23,897 nucleotides of DNA from Mageeibacillus sp. UBA3781 (GCA_002368805.1 DFFH01000140.1:1-23897), one strand, 5' to 3'; shown: positions 16,153 through 23,897, counted from the first letter of the stretch. Notes: generated by a model not told the origin, from the letters alone. Translations and numbers: made by a program.

Positions 16153-16187
16153 TTGATATGATTTTCCTATTCTGCCAATGATATTTT
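16153..16187 (+). promoter_or_regulatory. Candidate promoter of the chvE transporter operon
   Basis: TTGATA (16153-16158) could be a -35 element with AATGAT (16177-16182) at 18 bases. Alternatively TGA-TATTTT (16179-16187) could act as an extended -10. Both are weak, as expected for a promoter that needs an activator. The 162-base gap holds no gene. The leader ends in AGGAGG (16217-16222). Confidence 0.4.
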
Positions 16188-16230
16188 GGTATCAGTGAAA
16201 CATCACAAAAAACAATAGGAGGTTATATTG

Positions 16231-17361
16231 ATGAGTATTAAAAGATTTCTTGGTGCAATTCTTTGCTCCGCACTGATGATAGTGCCGATGGCAGGTTGTA
16301 CTAAAAAAGAAGAAAAGGCATCAAAAGCGCCTGAGACCCAGGCAACCGAATCAGCAAAGACACCGGAGACACAGAGTGGAGAAAAGTATAAGATCGGTGT
16401 TTCCATGCCTACGAAGACTCTGCAGAGATGGAATCAGGATGGCGATTACATGAAAGCGGAGCTCGAGGCAGCCGGCTTCGAGGTTGACCTTCAGTACGGT
16501 GCAAACGATGTAGCTACACAGCTTTCCCAGATCGAGAACATGATCAACTCCGGATGCAAAGTTCTGGTTATCGCGGCAATCGAAGGTTCTTCTTTAGGTT
16601 CCGTTCTTGATATGGCAGAAGCTAAAGGCATCCCGGTTATCGCTTATGACCGTCTGCTTATGGATTCCGACACGGTTGACTACTATGCTACATTTGATAA
16701 CTACATGGTAGGTACGATCCAGGGCAACTATATTGTAGACACACTGGATCTGAAGAATGCTGCAGGCCCGTTCAACATCGAGATCACAGCCGGTGACCCG
16801 GGTGACAACAATGCTCAATTCTTCTACAACGGTGCAATGGATGTTCTGAAGCCTTACATTGAAAGCGGCAAGCTGAACGTTGTTTCCGGTCAGAAGGATT
16901 TCACAGAGGTGGCTACATCTGAATGGTCCACAGAGACTGCTCAGTCAAGAGCTGAATCCATCCTTTCTTCTTTCTATGCTTCCGGCACAAACCTTGACGC
17001 ATGGCTCTGCTCCAATGACTCTACTGCAACTGGTGTAGTCAATGCTCTCGCAGCTAACTACACAGGTAAGTATCCGATCATCACCGGTCAGGACTGCGAT
17101 ATCACAAACGTGAAGAACATGCTCGCTGATAAGCAGGCGATGTCTGTATTCAAGGATACACGTACACTTGCTAAGCAGGTTGTTAAGATGGTATCCCAGA
17201 TCGTTAAGAACGAAACTGTTGATGTAAACGATACAAAAACATACGACAACCGTAAGAAAGTAGTTCCGACATTCCTCTGCGAACCTGTATTCGCTGACAA
17301 GAACAACTACAAGGAAATCCTTATCGATTCCGGTTACTATACTGAAGACAAGCTGAAGTAA
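16231..17361 (+). CDS. chvE: Multiple-monosaccharide ABC transporter sugar-binding lipoprotein
   Basis: A 376-residue extracellular sugar receptor of the transporter. The signal peptide ends in lipobox MAGC (Cys23), followed by a charged and Thr-rich linker to about residue 50. The body is close to ChvE: IGVSMPTKTLQRWNQDGDYM, YGANDVATQLSQIENM, VIAAIEG, YDRLLMDSDTVDYYATFDN, GPFNIE, TGQDCD, VNDTKTYDN and a terminal LIDSGYY. ChvE binds several aldose sugars including galactose, arabinose and glucose. The ATG at 16231 lies 8 bases after AGGAGG; the TTG at 16228 is in frame but closer and not needed. Codon use is more biased (GGT, GCT, AAG, CTT) than in the sensor genes, which suggests high expression. 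A perfect hairpin follows, then the ATPase gene. Confidence 0.93.
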   Translation: MSIKRFLGAILCSALMIVPMAGCTKKEEKASKAPETQATESAKTPETQSGEKYKIGVSMPTKTLQRWNQDGDYMKAELEAAGFEVDLQYGANDVATQLSQIENMINSGCKVLVIAAIEGSSLGSVLDMAEAKGIPVIAYDRLLMDSDTVDYYATFDNYMVGTIQGNYIVDTLDLKNAAGPFNIEITAGDPGDNNAQFFYNGAMDVLKPYIESGKLNVVSGQKDFTEVATSEWSTETAQSRAESILSSFYASGTNLDAWLCSNDSTATGVVNALAANYTGKYPIITGQDCDITNVKNMLADKQAMSVFKDTRTLAKQVVKMVSQIVKNETVDVNDTKTYDNRKKVVPTFLCEPVFADKNNYKEILIDSGYYTEDKLK

Positions 17362-17378
17362 TAGCCATTACCGCAATT

Positions 17379-17413
17379 AAAAAACAGGCGGGTCATTCAC
17401 CCGCCTGTTTTTT
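17379..17413 (+). terminator. Perfect hairpin terminator or attenuator between chvE and mmsA
   Basis: AAAAAACAGGCGGGT (17379-17393) and its exact complement (17399-17413) enclose a CATTC loop, giving a 15-bp stem that ends in six T. It can work in both directions. No fresh promoter is evident in the 45 bases before mmsA, so partial termination with read-through is the likely design. Confidence 0.9.
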
Positions 17414-17458
17414 GGGGCGGGAGTCCCACGACACTAGACAAAAAGAGGAGGCGCATTA

Positions 17459-19051
17459 ATGTCAAAAGTTTTGCTTGAAATGAACCATATAACCAAAACT
17501 TTTCCGGGCGTAAAAGCACTTGATGATGTAAACCTTCGAGTTGAGGAAGGAGAGATTCATGCGATCGTCGGAGAGAATGGCGCGGGAAAATCCACGCTGA
17601 TGAACGTGCTTAGTGGCATCTACCCGTTCGGCTCCTATGAAGGTGATATTGTTTACGATGGCGAAGTATGCAAATTCCATCATATTAAGGATTCAGAGAA
17701 AAAAGGAATCGTCATCATCCATCAGGAACTCGCTCTTCTCCCTAATATGACGATCGGCGAGAATATGTTTCTCGGTAATGAGCAGGGAAGTAAATACTGT
17801 ATTGATTGGAACAAAACCTATTCGGAGGCAGATAAATACCTTGAGATGGTAGGCCTTACGGATTCATCGAAAACACTTGTTAAGGATATCGGAACAGGTA
17901 AGCAGCAGCTCGTCGAAATCGCAAAAGCTTTGGCTAAGAATGCCAGACTGCTTATCCTGGATGAACCGACATCTTCACTGAATGAGAAAGACTCAAAAGC
18001 GCTTCTGGATCTTATGAAAGAATTCAAGGCGCAGGGAATGACGATGATCATCATTTCCCACAAATTAAACGAAGTATCCTATGTTGCAGATAAGATCACG
18101 GTAGTTCGGGACGGCTCGACGATTGTGACGCTTGATTGCGAGAAAGACGATATATCTGAAGACATTATCATCAAAGCCATGGTTAACCGCGAGATGACGG
18201 ACCGTTTCCCGAAACGTAAAAACGTCAATATCGGTGACGTAATGATGGAGGTAGAAAACTGGACCGTATATCATCCGGAATTTACTTCCCGTAAAGTGGT
18301 AGATGATGTATCTATAAATGTAAGAGAAGGCGAGGTAGTCGGTATCTACGGCCTTATGGGTGCAGGACGAACGGAACTTGCGATGAGCATTTTCGGGCGT
18401 TCCTATGGAATAGGTATCAGCGGAACGCTGAAAATAGCAGGTAAAGAGGTTGTTCTGAAAAATCCCAAACAGGCTATTCGTCATAAACTGGCGTATGTTA
18501 CTGAGGACAGAAAAGGTAATGGCCTTATCCTTTCCAATTCCATTAAACAGAACACATCTCTTGCAAATCTTAAAGCTCTTACTGTAAAGGATGAAGCGGC
18601 TGACAGGCGTTCTCCTATTCCGAAACTTGTAATCGATAAAGATAAAGAATATGAGGTTGCGTCCGAATATGTTGCCAAGCTGAAGACCAAGACGCCATCT
18701 GTCGAACAGCTGGTCGGAAATCTTTCAGGTGGTAACCAGCAGAAAGTTCTTCTGGCGAAGTGGATGTTTGCAGATCCGGATATCCTGATCCTGGATGAGC
18801 CTACAAGAGGTATTGATGTTGGCGCAAAATATGAGATCTACTGTATCATTAACGATCTTGTGGCTGCCGGTAAATCCGTAATCATGATTTCTTCCGAACT
18901 CCCTGAGGTCATCGGAATGAGTGATCGGATCTATGTTATGAATGAAGCAAAGATCGTTGGAGAGATCCCTGCTTCAGAAGCAACCCAAAACAATATAATG
19001 GCTTGCATCGTCAAGTCCGGAAAGGAGGCTGATGGTATTGCAAACGAGTAA
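17459..19051 (+). CDS. mmsA: Multiple-monosaccharide ABC transporter ATPase (two fused ABC domains)
   Basis: A 530-residue ATPase that drives sugar import on the inner face of the membrane. Domain 1 has Walker A GENGAGKST (38-46), the relaxed signature GTGKQQLVEIAKAL and Walker B LLILDEPTSSLNE. Domain 2 has the degenerate loop GLMGAGRTE, the signature LSGGNQQKVLLAKW and ILILDEPTRGIDVGAKYEI. This pattern of one normal and one altered site is standard for RbsA/MglA/GguA-type importers. The ribosome site is AGAGGAGG, about 9 bases before the ATG. Its 3' end overlaps the first permease gene by 14-20 bases. It is expected to pair with both permeases and ChvE. Confidence 0.94.
   Translation: MSKVLLEMNHITKTFPGVKALDDVNLRVEEGEIHAIVGENGAGKSTLMNVLSGIYPFGSYEGDIVYDGEVCKFHHIKDSEKKGIVIIHQELALLPNMTIGENMFLGNEQGSKYCIDWNKTYSEADKYLEMVGLTDSSKTLVKDIGTGKQQLVEIAKALAKNARLLILDEPTSSLNEKDSKALLDLMKEFKAQGMTMIIISHKLNEVSYVADKITVVRDGSTIVTLDCEKDDISEDIIIKAMVNREMTDRFPKRKNVNIGDVMMEVENWTVYHPEFTSRKVVDDVSINVREGEVVGIYGLMGAGRTELAMSIFGRSYGIGISGTLKIAGKEVVLKNPKQAIRHKLAYVTEDRKGNGLILSNSIKQNTSLANLKALTVKDEAADRRSPIPKLVIDKDKEYEVASEYVAKLKTKTPSVEQLVGNLSGGNQQKVLLAKWMFADPDILILDEPTRGIDVGAKYEIYCIINDLVAAGKSVIMISSELPEVIGMSDRIYVMNEAKIVGEIPASEATQNNIMACIVKSGKEADGIANE
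19021..19028 (+). promoter_or_regulatory. Ribosome binding site that bears on the first permease start
   Basis: AAAGGAGG lies inside the end of mmsA. It is only 3 bases from the ATG at 19032 but 9 bases from an in-frame TTG at 19038. By spacing the TTG is better, by codon the ATG is better; the two proteins differ by two residues. Confidence 0.6.
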
Positions 19052-20324
19052 CACTGCTCAGAGTTCGAGCGCCGCTCCTAACAAGTTTATTAACTTCTTA
19101 AGAAAACATCATGTTTTTAATAAAGTTCGTGCGTTCCTGCAAAAATACATGATGCTTATCGCACTGATCGCTGTTGTCATATTCTTTTCTTTCCAGAAAG
19201 GCGGCGCTATTCTTTTCCCGCAGAATATCAACAACCTTATTCAAACGAATGCTTATGTTTTTATACTTGCAACAGGTATGCTCCTTTGTATCCTCACCGG
19301 CGGAAATATCGACCTTGCCGTAGGATCTGTCGTCTGTTTTGCAGGCGGTGTCGGTGCCATCATGATGGATCGTTCAATTCCGTGGCCGGTTGCGGTAGTC
19401 GCCATGCTGGTCATTGGTCTTCTGGTTGGAATATGGCAGGGATTCTGGATCGCGTATGTAAACGTTCCTCCGTTCATTGCCACACTTGCCGGAATGCTTG
19501 CTTTCCGTGGACTATCCAACGTTGTGATGGGCGGCTTTGCCTATGATATCACGGATCAGAATTTCCTAAATATCTTCGGAGGCAAAGAAAACTGTTATGT
19601 GCCTGATTTCTTCGCAAATATAGGACCGGAGATAAAAGGGAAAAATGGAGTTATCCTCAATAAGTTCTGCCTTGCCGTCGGTATCGCTTTTGTTATCGCA
19701 CTTGTCATCTATACGATCCTGCATCGTATCCACCTTAAGAAAAACGGATATAAACTGCAGCCGATCGTATCTGTCATAATCAAGACAACATGTATTTCGG
19801 CGGCACTCCTGTGGCTGTTCTACAAACTGGCATGTCATAAGGGCATTCTGACACCACTTATCTGGATCGGCATCGTTCTTGCGATATTTGCGTATATCAC
19901 AACGAAGACCACTTTCGGTCGTAACCTTTACGCTGTAGGCGGTAATGAGAAGGCGGCAAGACTTTCCGGTGTAAACACCAGGATGGTCAAATTTAAGGCG
20001 TATGTAATTATGGGACTTCTTGCCGGATTTGCCGGTGTCCTCAATATTGCCCGATTTGTTGGCGCTAAGCCGACGTATGGTCAACAGTATGAGATGGATG
20101 CTATCGCAGCATGCTTTATCGGCGGCGCATCCGCATATGGCGGAACCGGAACGGTCGGTGGTGTCATTATCGGTGCTCTTCTCGTTGGTGTAATCAACAA
20201 GGGAATGGATATCATGGGAACAAGTGCAAACTACAAACTGGTTGTCAAAGGAATTGTACTGCTTCTGGCTGTTTTCTTTGATGTCATTATGAAGATGCGT
20301 AAGAAGGGAGGTGCCGAAGAATGA
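19032..20324 (+). CDS. mmsB: Multiple-monosaccharide ABC transporter permease, first copy
   Basis: A 430-residue membrane protein of the BPD_transp_2 sugar permease family, GguB/MmsB branch. A polar N-terminus of about 38 residues is followed by roughly ten hydrophobic segments. Family marks include NAYVFILATGMLLCILTGGNIDL (read here in part, about 73-95), IAYVNVPPFIATLAG, the cytoplasmic segment GRNLYAVGGNEKAARLSG that should contact the ATPase, and EMDAIAACFIGGASAYGG near the end. Loops are long and polar around residues 175-210. The start could be ATG 19032 or TTG 19038. The stop overlaps the next permease by four bases (ATGA), so the two are translated together. Confidence 0.92.
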   Translation: MVLQTSNTAQSSSAAPNKFINFLRKHHVFNKVRAFLQKYMMLIALIAVVIFFSFQKGGAILFPQNINNLIQTNAYVFILATGMLLCILTGGNIDLAVGSVVCFAGGVGAIMMDRSIPWPVAVVAMLVIGLLVGIWQGFWIAYVNVPPFIATLAGMLAFRGLSNVVMGGFAYDITDQNFLNIFGGKENCYVPDFFANIGPEIKGKNGVILNKFCLAVGIAFVIALVIYTILHRIHLKKNGYKLQPIVSVIIKTTCISAALLWLFYKLACHKGILTPLIWIGIVLAIFAYITTKTTFGRNLYAVGGNEKAARLSGVNTRMVKFKAYVIMGLLAGFAGVLNIARFVGAKPTYGQQYEMDAIAACFIGGASAYGGTGTVGGVIIGALLVGVINKGMDIMGTSANYKLVVKGIVLLLAVFFDVIMKMRKKGGAEE

Positions 20325-21568
20325 ATAAATCCGGTGCGAAAAAAGTTCTGAAGAAGAATTCAATGGTCTTAATTCTCTTCTTCGTTTATATTTTCTTTGT
20401 TATCATGACCAGGGGTGAGATATTCTCTGCATCCAGTATCACATCGCTCATTTCTCAGAATGCATATGTATTTGTTCTTGGAACCGGTATGCTGATGTGT
20501 ATGCTGACCGGAGGTAACATCGATCTTTCTGTCGGTTCGTTTGTCTGCATGGCCGGTGCGGTGTTTGGCGTACTATCTGTAAACGCTCACCTCAGTACGC
20601 CAATTGCTTTGCTGCTCATATTCGGCCTTGGTATCGTTTATGGTATTGTTCTCGGTTTCCTGATCGCTTATCTCAATATCCCGCCGTGGATCGCCACTCT
20701 TGCCGGATACCTTGCATTTAGAGGCGCAGGTAAAGAAATACTCGTTTCTTCTTCGAGAACCAGTGCAATTACAGGTTTCCCGTCGTCATTCCTGAAACTG
20801 TTCTCCGGTAAAGTTGCAAAATCTGCCCCCGGAGCATCGATAAGCTACAGCTGTCTGGTCATCGGAATACTGTGTATTATTGTTGTTATTCTGATGAACT
20901 TTTTGACAAGATCCGGCAAGATCAAAAAAGGATACGAAGCAGATTCACTTCTGTATGTTATTCTCAAGAGTGTGCTGGAATCTGCAGTGATCGGACTCAT
21001 TACCTACAAACTCGCGAAAGACGGTGGTATTCCGGTCGTGCTGGTCTGGGTCGTTGCGATTCTCCTGATCTATAATTTCATCTGCGAGAAAACAGTCATC
21101 GGACGTCACTTTATGGCGGTCGGCGGAAATTCCGAGACAGCCCGTCTTTCGGGTATCAACAACAAGCATGTTATGTTTGGTGCTTACCTCAATATGTCTG
21201 TACTGAGTGTTATTGCTTCCCTTATGATGGTCGCAAGATTCCAGTCCGCGAATTCCGGTGCAGGTGTTAACTTCGAGATGGATGCGATTTCGGCCTGCGT
21301 GGTCGGTGGTGTTTCTGCCTATGGCGGATCCGGAACAGTGTTCGGAATGGTAATCGGTGCAACTCTCATCGGTGTCATCAATCTGGGAATGTCGCTTATC
21401 TGCAGCAAGTTTAATCTTAACCAGGACTGGCAGCAGGTAGTAAAAGGTGGAGTCCTTCTGGCAGCGGTTGTCTTCGATATTGTGTCGAAGTCAGATATGA
21501 AGTGGTCTTCGTTATTCCGTCGAAGAAAAAGCATAAAAGAATTCTCGAAAGAGAATAGTCCTTCCTGA
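20321..21568 (+). CDS. mmsB: Multiple-monosaccharide ABC transporter permease, second non-identical copy
   Basis: A 415-residue paralogue of the preceding permease with the same order of motifs: NAYVFVLGTGMLMCMLTGG, IDLSVGS, IAYLNIPPWIATLAGY, the ATPase-contact segment GRHFMAVGGNSETARLSG and EMDAISACVVGGVSAYGG. The N-terminus is shorter and starts directly with a basic stretch before the first membrane segment (about 15-30), and the C-terminus adds a basic, polar tail. GGGAGGTG (20305-20312) lies 8 bases before the ATG. With one ATPase gene and two different permeases in the operon, the membrane part may be a heterodimer, whereas ChvE-type systems usually have one permease gene. It ends the operon before a strong terminator. 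Confidence 0.92.
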   Translation: MNKSGAKKVLKKNSMVLILFFVYIFFVIMTRGEIFSASSITSLISQNAYVFVLGTGMLMCMLTGGNIDLSVGSFVCMAGAVFGVLSVNAHLSTPIALLLIFGLGIVYGIVLGFLIAYLNIPPWIATLAGYLAFRGAGKEILVSSSRTSAITGFPSSFLKLFSGKVAKSAPGASISYSCLVIGILCIIVVILMNFLTRSGKIKKGYEADSLLYVILKSVLESAVIGLITYKLAKDGGIPVVLVWVVAILLIYNFICEKTVIGRHFMAVGGNSETARLSGINNKHVMFGAYLNMSVLSVIASLMMVARFQSANSGAGVNFEMDAISACVVGGVSAYGGSGTVFGMVIGATLIGVINLGMSLICSKFNLNQDWQQVVKGGVLLAAVVFDIVSKSDMKWSSLFRRRKSIKEFSKENSPS

Positions 21569-21597
21569 ACGGGATAAACTATGTCCCCATATCCCGA

Positions 21598-21660
21598 GCG
21601 AGATACTGCTCCCGATCACTGATTTTCCGGTGATGGGAAGTGGTATTTCGCTTTTCTTTA
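21598..21660 (+). terminator. Long hairpin terminator after the transporter operon
   Basis: Two 22-base arms (21598-21619 and 21630-21651) pair with three G-T pairs and two mismatches around a 10-base loop. TTTTCTTT follows directly. It closes the transporter operon 30 bases after the second permease stop. A smaller repeat, CGGGATA / TATCCCG (about 21570-21596), lies just upstream and may add structure. Confidence 0.75.
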
Positions 21661-21688
21661 TATAGGTGAAGAATGACGCTTTTTCTTG

Positions 21689-21697
21689 TGATACAAT
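21689..21697 (+). promoter_or_regulatory. Extended -10 promoter for the glycosyltransferase genes
   Basis: TGA-TACAAT is a near-consensus -10 with the TGn extension. No -35 is seen at 17 bases. The leader would be about 30 bases and carries GAGGAA (21721-21726) 6 bases before the ATG. Confidence 0.55.
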
Positions 21698-21732
21698 AGA
21701 TAGGATACGAAAATAGAAAAGAGGAACGGCTC

Positions 21733-22482
21733 ATGGACCTTTCAGTGGTCATGCCGGCGTATAACGAAGGCGAACACATATACAACAATCTTTTGGAAAC
21801 GGATCGGATCATTTCCGGATTCTGCGACTCTTTTGAAATCGTTTGCGTCGATGATGGAAGTTCTGACAATACAAAAACTGAAATCGAACGGGCCGCCAAT
21901 GAGTGTTCCCGTATTCGAATGATCTCCTATACACCGAACGGAGGTAAAGGACATGCGATCAAGACCGGTGTCCTGGAAGCCAAAGGCGATGTCATCGGTT
22001 TTCTCGATTCGGATCTGGATCTGTCTCCGGATCACTTCGAGGATTTTCTCTCCCATATGAAATCGGAAAATGCCGACGTCGTGATCGGAAGTAAAATGCA
22101 TAAGGAATCCAAACTGGAGTATCCCTTTATCCGCAAGTTCGTAAGCTTCGGCTACTATGTCATGCTGAGAGTGCTCTTCCATCTGAAGGTGCACGATACC
22201 CAGACCGGTGTCAAAGTCTATCGTGCGGATATCCTTAAGCAGATCGTGCCGGATGTTATCACCAAGGGGTTCGCCTATGATATCGAACTTCTCGCGGTCG
22301 CAAATGAGATGGGCGCGAAGATCATCGAGCGTCCGATCCGCCTGGTATTCACCAGAGAAGGCGGATTCTCGAGGATCCGTATGAAGGATATCATCCAGGT
22401 ATTCAAGGACACATTTAAGATCAAGAAAAAAGTCAGAAAGATCCATAAAGAGAGAAGAAAGACGGCGAAGAACCATGGCTGA
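21733..22482 (+). CDS. Family 2 glycosyltransferase, dolichol-phosphate-mannose-synthase-like
   Basis: A 249-residue GT2-fold enzyme expected to transfer a sugar from a nucleotide donor to a polyprenyl-phosphate or glycan acceptor at the inner membrane face. Marks are VVMPAYNEG (5-13), VCVDDGSSDNT (nucleotide-binding Asp), GGKGHAIKTG and the DSDLDLSP metal-binding segment near 95-102. DTQTGVKVYR and the later KGFAYDIELL segments match DPM1-like enzymes. There is no strong membrane segment, and the C-terminus is very basic (KKKVRKIHKERRK), which may bind the membrane surface. The gene overlaps glf by 8 bases. The donor and acceptor cannot be told from sequence. Confidence 0.85.
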   Translation: MDLSVVMPAYNEGEHIYNNLLETDRIISGFCDSFEIVCVDDGSSDNTKTEIERAANECSRIRMISYTPNGGKGHAIKTGVLEAKGDVIGFLDSDLDLSPDHFEDFLSHMKSENADVVIGSKMHKESKLEYPFIRKFVSFGYYVMLRVLFHLKVHDTQTGVKVYRADILKQIVPDVITKGFAYDIELLAVANEMGAKIIERPIRLVFTREGGFSRIRMKDIIQVFKDTFKIKKKVRKIHKERRKTAKNHG

Positions 22483-23599
22483 GACGTATGATTATCTGGT
22501 AGTCGGTGCCGGTCTTTACGGCGCGGTTTTTGCTCATGAGGCAAAAGCACTTGGAAAGAAGGTCCTCGTCCTCGAGAAGCGTCCGCATATCGCCGGAAAC
22601 GTATATTGCGAAGATGTCGAAGGCATCAAGGTGCATACGTACGGCGCCCATATTTTCCACACCAATAATACAGAGGTCTGGAACTACTTAAATCAGTTCA
22701 CTGCGTTCAACCGCTTCACCAACAGCCCGGTAGCTAACTATAAGGGCGAGCTTTATTCGCTTCCTTTTAACATGTACACATTTAATAAGATGTGGGGCGT
22801 CGTGACACCGGAAGAGGCGGGGGCAAAGATCGAGGAGCAGAAAGCCGAGATGGCGGGAAAAGAACCCGAAAACCTCGAAGAGCAGGCGATCTCCCTGGTC
22901 GGCCGCGATATCTTCGAAAAACTCGTCAAAGGGTACACGGAGAAACAGTGGGGAAGAGACTGCAAAGATCTTCCGGCATTTATCATCAAGCGTCTCCCGG
23001 TAAGACTTACCTTCGATAACAATTACTTCAATGCACTCTACCAGGGTATCCCGGAAAAGGGCTACACGAAGATGGTGGAGAATATGCTCGACGGCATCGA
23101 GGTCCGCCTGAATACGAATTATCTCGATGAGAAGGAAAAGTGGAATGCCATGGCGGATAAGGTCATCTACACGGGCCCGATCGATGCGTATTTCGACTAT
23201 TGCCTGGGATATCTGCAGTACCGCTCCGTACGATTTGAAACGGAACTTCTCGATATGCCGAACTTCCAGGGAAATGCCGCCGTCAATTATACCGACCGCG
23301 AGACACCATGGACGAGGATCATCGAGCATAAGTGGTTCACTTTCGGAAAAGACGAAGACGGAAAAGATCTTCCGAAAACGGTCATCAGCCGAGAATACAG
23401 CTCGGAGTGGAAGCCCGGAGATGAACCGTATTATCCGGTAAACGACGAAGCAAATGGTGTGCTGTACGGCAAGTACAGGGAACTCGCAGACAAGGAAGAG
23501 AAGGTCATTTTCGGCGGCCGTCTCGGAGAGTATAAGTACTATGACATGGACGCGGTCGTGGCATCGGCGCTGTCTATGGTAAAACAGCAACTGAAGTGA
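22475..23599 (+). CDS. glf: UDP-galactopyranose mutase
   Basis: A 374-residue flavoenzyme that converts UDP-galactopyranose to UDP-galactofuranose, the donor for galactofuranose in surface glycans. The FAD-binding start VVGAGLYGAVFAHEA (about 9-23), followed by EKRPHIAGN, is clear. Other matches are TYGAHIFHTN, RFTNSPVANYKGELYSLPFNM, GYTEKQWGRDCKDLP, RLPVRLTFDNNYF, VIYTGPIDAYFDYCLG and the C-terminal FGGRLGEYKYYDMD. The length is normal for the bacterial enzyme. Its ATG lies inside the last codons of the preceding glycosyltransferase gene, with only a weak ribosome site, so it probably depends on coupled translation. It indicates that the locus builds a galactofuranose-containing polymer. Confidence 0.96.
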   Translation: MAETYDYLVVGAGLYGAVFAHEAKALGKKVLVLEKRPHIAGNVYCEDVEGIKVHTYGAHIFHTNNTEVWNYLNQFTAFNRFTNSPVANYKGELYSLPFNMYTFNKMWGVVTPEEAGAKIEEQKAEMAGKEPENLEEQAISLVGRDIFEKLVKGYTEKQWGRDCKDLPAFIIKRLPVRLTFDNNYFNALYQGIPEKGYTKMVENMLDGIEVRLNTNYLDEKEKWNAMADKVIYTGPIDAYFDYCLGYLQYRSVRFETELLDMPNFQGNAAVNYTDRETPWTRIIEHKWFTFGKDEDGKDLPKTVISREYSSEWKPGDEPYYPVNDEANGVLYGKYRELADKEEKVIFGGRLGEYKYYDMDAVVASALSMVKQQLK

Positions 23600-23638
23600 T
23601 ACATTGGAACTATCATCGAGGATACGGGAGGATATAAA

Positions 23639-23897
23639 ATGGATGATCTGTATTTAGTCATGCCGGCGTATAACGAAGAGGCTAACATCGAGTCAGTCGT
23701 TTCCGCCTGGTATCCTGTTTTGGAAGGAAAAGGCGAGGGCTCCCGTCTGGTCGTCGCAGACAGCGGAAGCGTCGACCGTACCCGCGAGATCCTTCTTTCT
23801 CTGAAGGAGAAATACCCGAAACTTGAGGTGCTTCCTGATACTCTGAAACAGCACGGCCCGAAGCTGATCGCCCTTTATAAGTATGCGATCGCAAAAG
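23639..23897 (+). CDS. Family 2 glycosyltransferase, N-terminal part (runs off the window)
   Basis: An open frame of 86 codons from ATG 23639 to the edge, preceded by GGGAGGAT at a normal distance. The visible protein begins MDDLYLVMPAYNEEAN and continues with RLVVADSGSVDRT, in the place where GT2 enzymes have the nucleotide-binding DDGSxDxT loop. The Asp pair is here reduced to ADSGS. It starts 39 bases after glf and probably belongs to the same operon. The beginning resembles the first glycosyltransferase and shares a 22-base identical stretch with it over VMPAYNE. Confidence 0.8.
   Translation, partial: MDDLYLVMPAYNEEANIESVVSAWYPVLEGKGEGSRLVVADSGSVDRTREILLSLKEKYPKLEVLPDTLKQHGPKLIALYKYAIAK

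Noticed and set aside
21749..23676. A 22-base identical stretch shared by the two glycosyltransferase genes (near 21749 and 23655).
   Set aside because: It encodes the conserved VMPAYNE motif in both genes and is best explained by shared ancestry and codon bias, not by a repeat element.

Overview
The window most likely comes from the chromosome of a low-to-mid GC Gram-positive anaerobe of the class Clostridia. The supporting signs are strong AGGAGG-type ribosome binding sites, extended -10 promoters, lipoprotein sugar-binding proteins, a LytS/YesN-type two-component system next to a sugar ABC transporter, and a Clostridia-style leuCDB cluster. I cannot name a genus from the sequence alone. 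Almost every base is accounted for by about 17 genes. No stretch of more than about 190 bases lacks a gene, and I saw no rRNA, tRNA, CRISPR array, insertion sequence or phage gene.

Layout. (1) 1-1460: the 3' end of a class II fructose-bisphosphate aldolase gene with its terminator, then a membrane-anchored polysaccharide deacetylase. (2) 1520-3859, minus strand: a duplicated-ATPase ABC-F protein behind a small zinc-ribbon protein, read as one operon. (3) 3948-6931: leuC-leuD-leuB, the last steps of leucine synthesis, divergent from the zinc-ribbon gene. (4) 7009-10775: a Ppx/GppA-family protein overlapping a polyphosphate kinase gene. (5) 10838-16068: four genes that all overlap: a membrane-anchored sugar-binding-like protein, a LytS/YesM-type histidine kinase, a YesN-type (REC plus AraC) response regulator, and a XylF-like lipoprotein. 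(6) 16231-21568: a ChvE/MmsAB-type monosaccharide ABC transporter made of a binding lipoprotein, a double ATPase and two different permeases. (7) 21733-23897: a dolichol-phosphate-mannose-synthase-like glycosyltransferase, UDP-galactopyranose mutase, and the start of a second glycosyltransferase, probably part of a cell-surface glycan locus.

How the genes work together. Regions 5 and 6 look like one sugar-sensing and uptake unit. An extracytoplasmic binding protein is proposed to report sugar to the kinase. The regulator would then act on the 160-base region upstream of chvE. A perfect hairpin after chvE would let the binding protein be made in excess over the ATPase and permeases. The arrangement resembles the XylFII-LytS-YesN xylose-sensing system described in Clostridium, but it has an extra XylF-like lipoprotein in the sensor operon and a transporter with two non-identical permeases. 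This is the part of the window most worth follow-up. The second is the Ppx-like protein beside Ppk, which lacks several residues normally needed for exopolyphosphatase activity.
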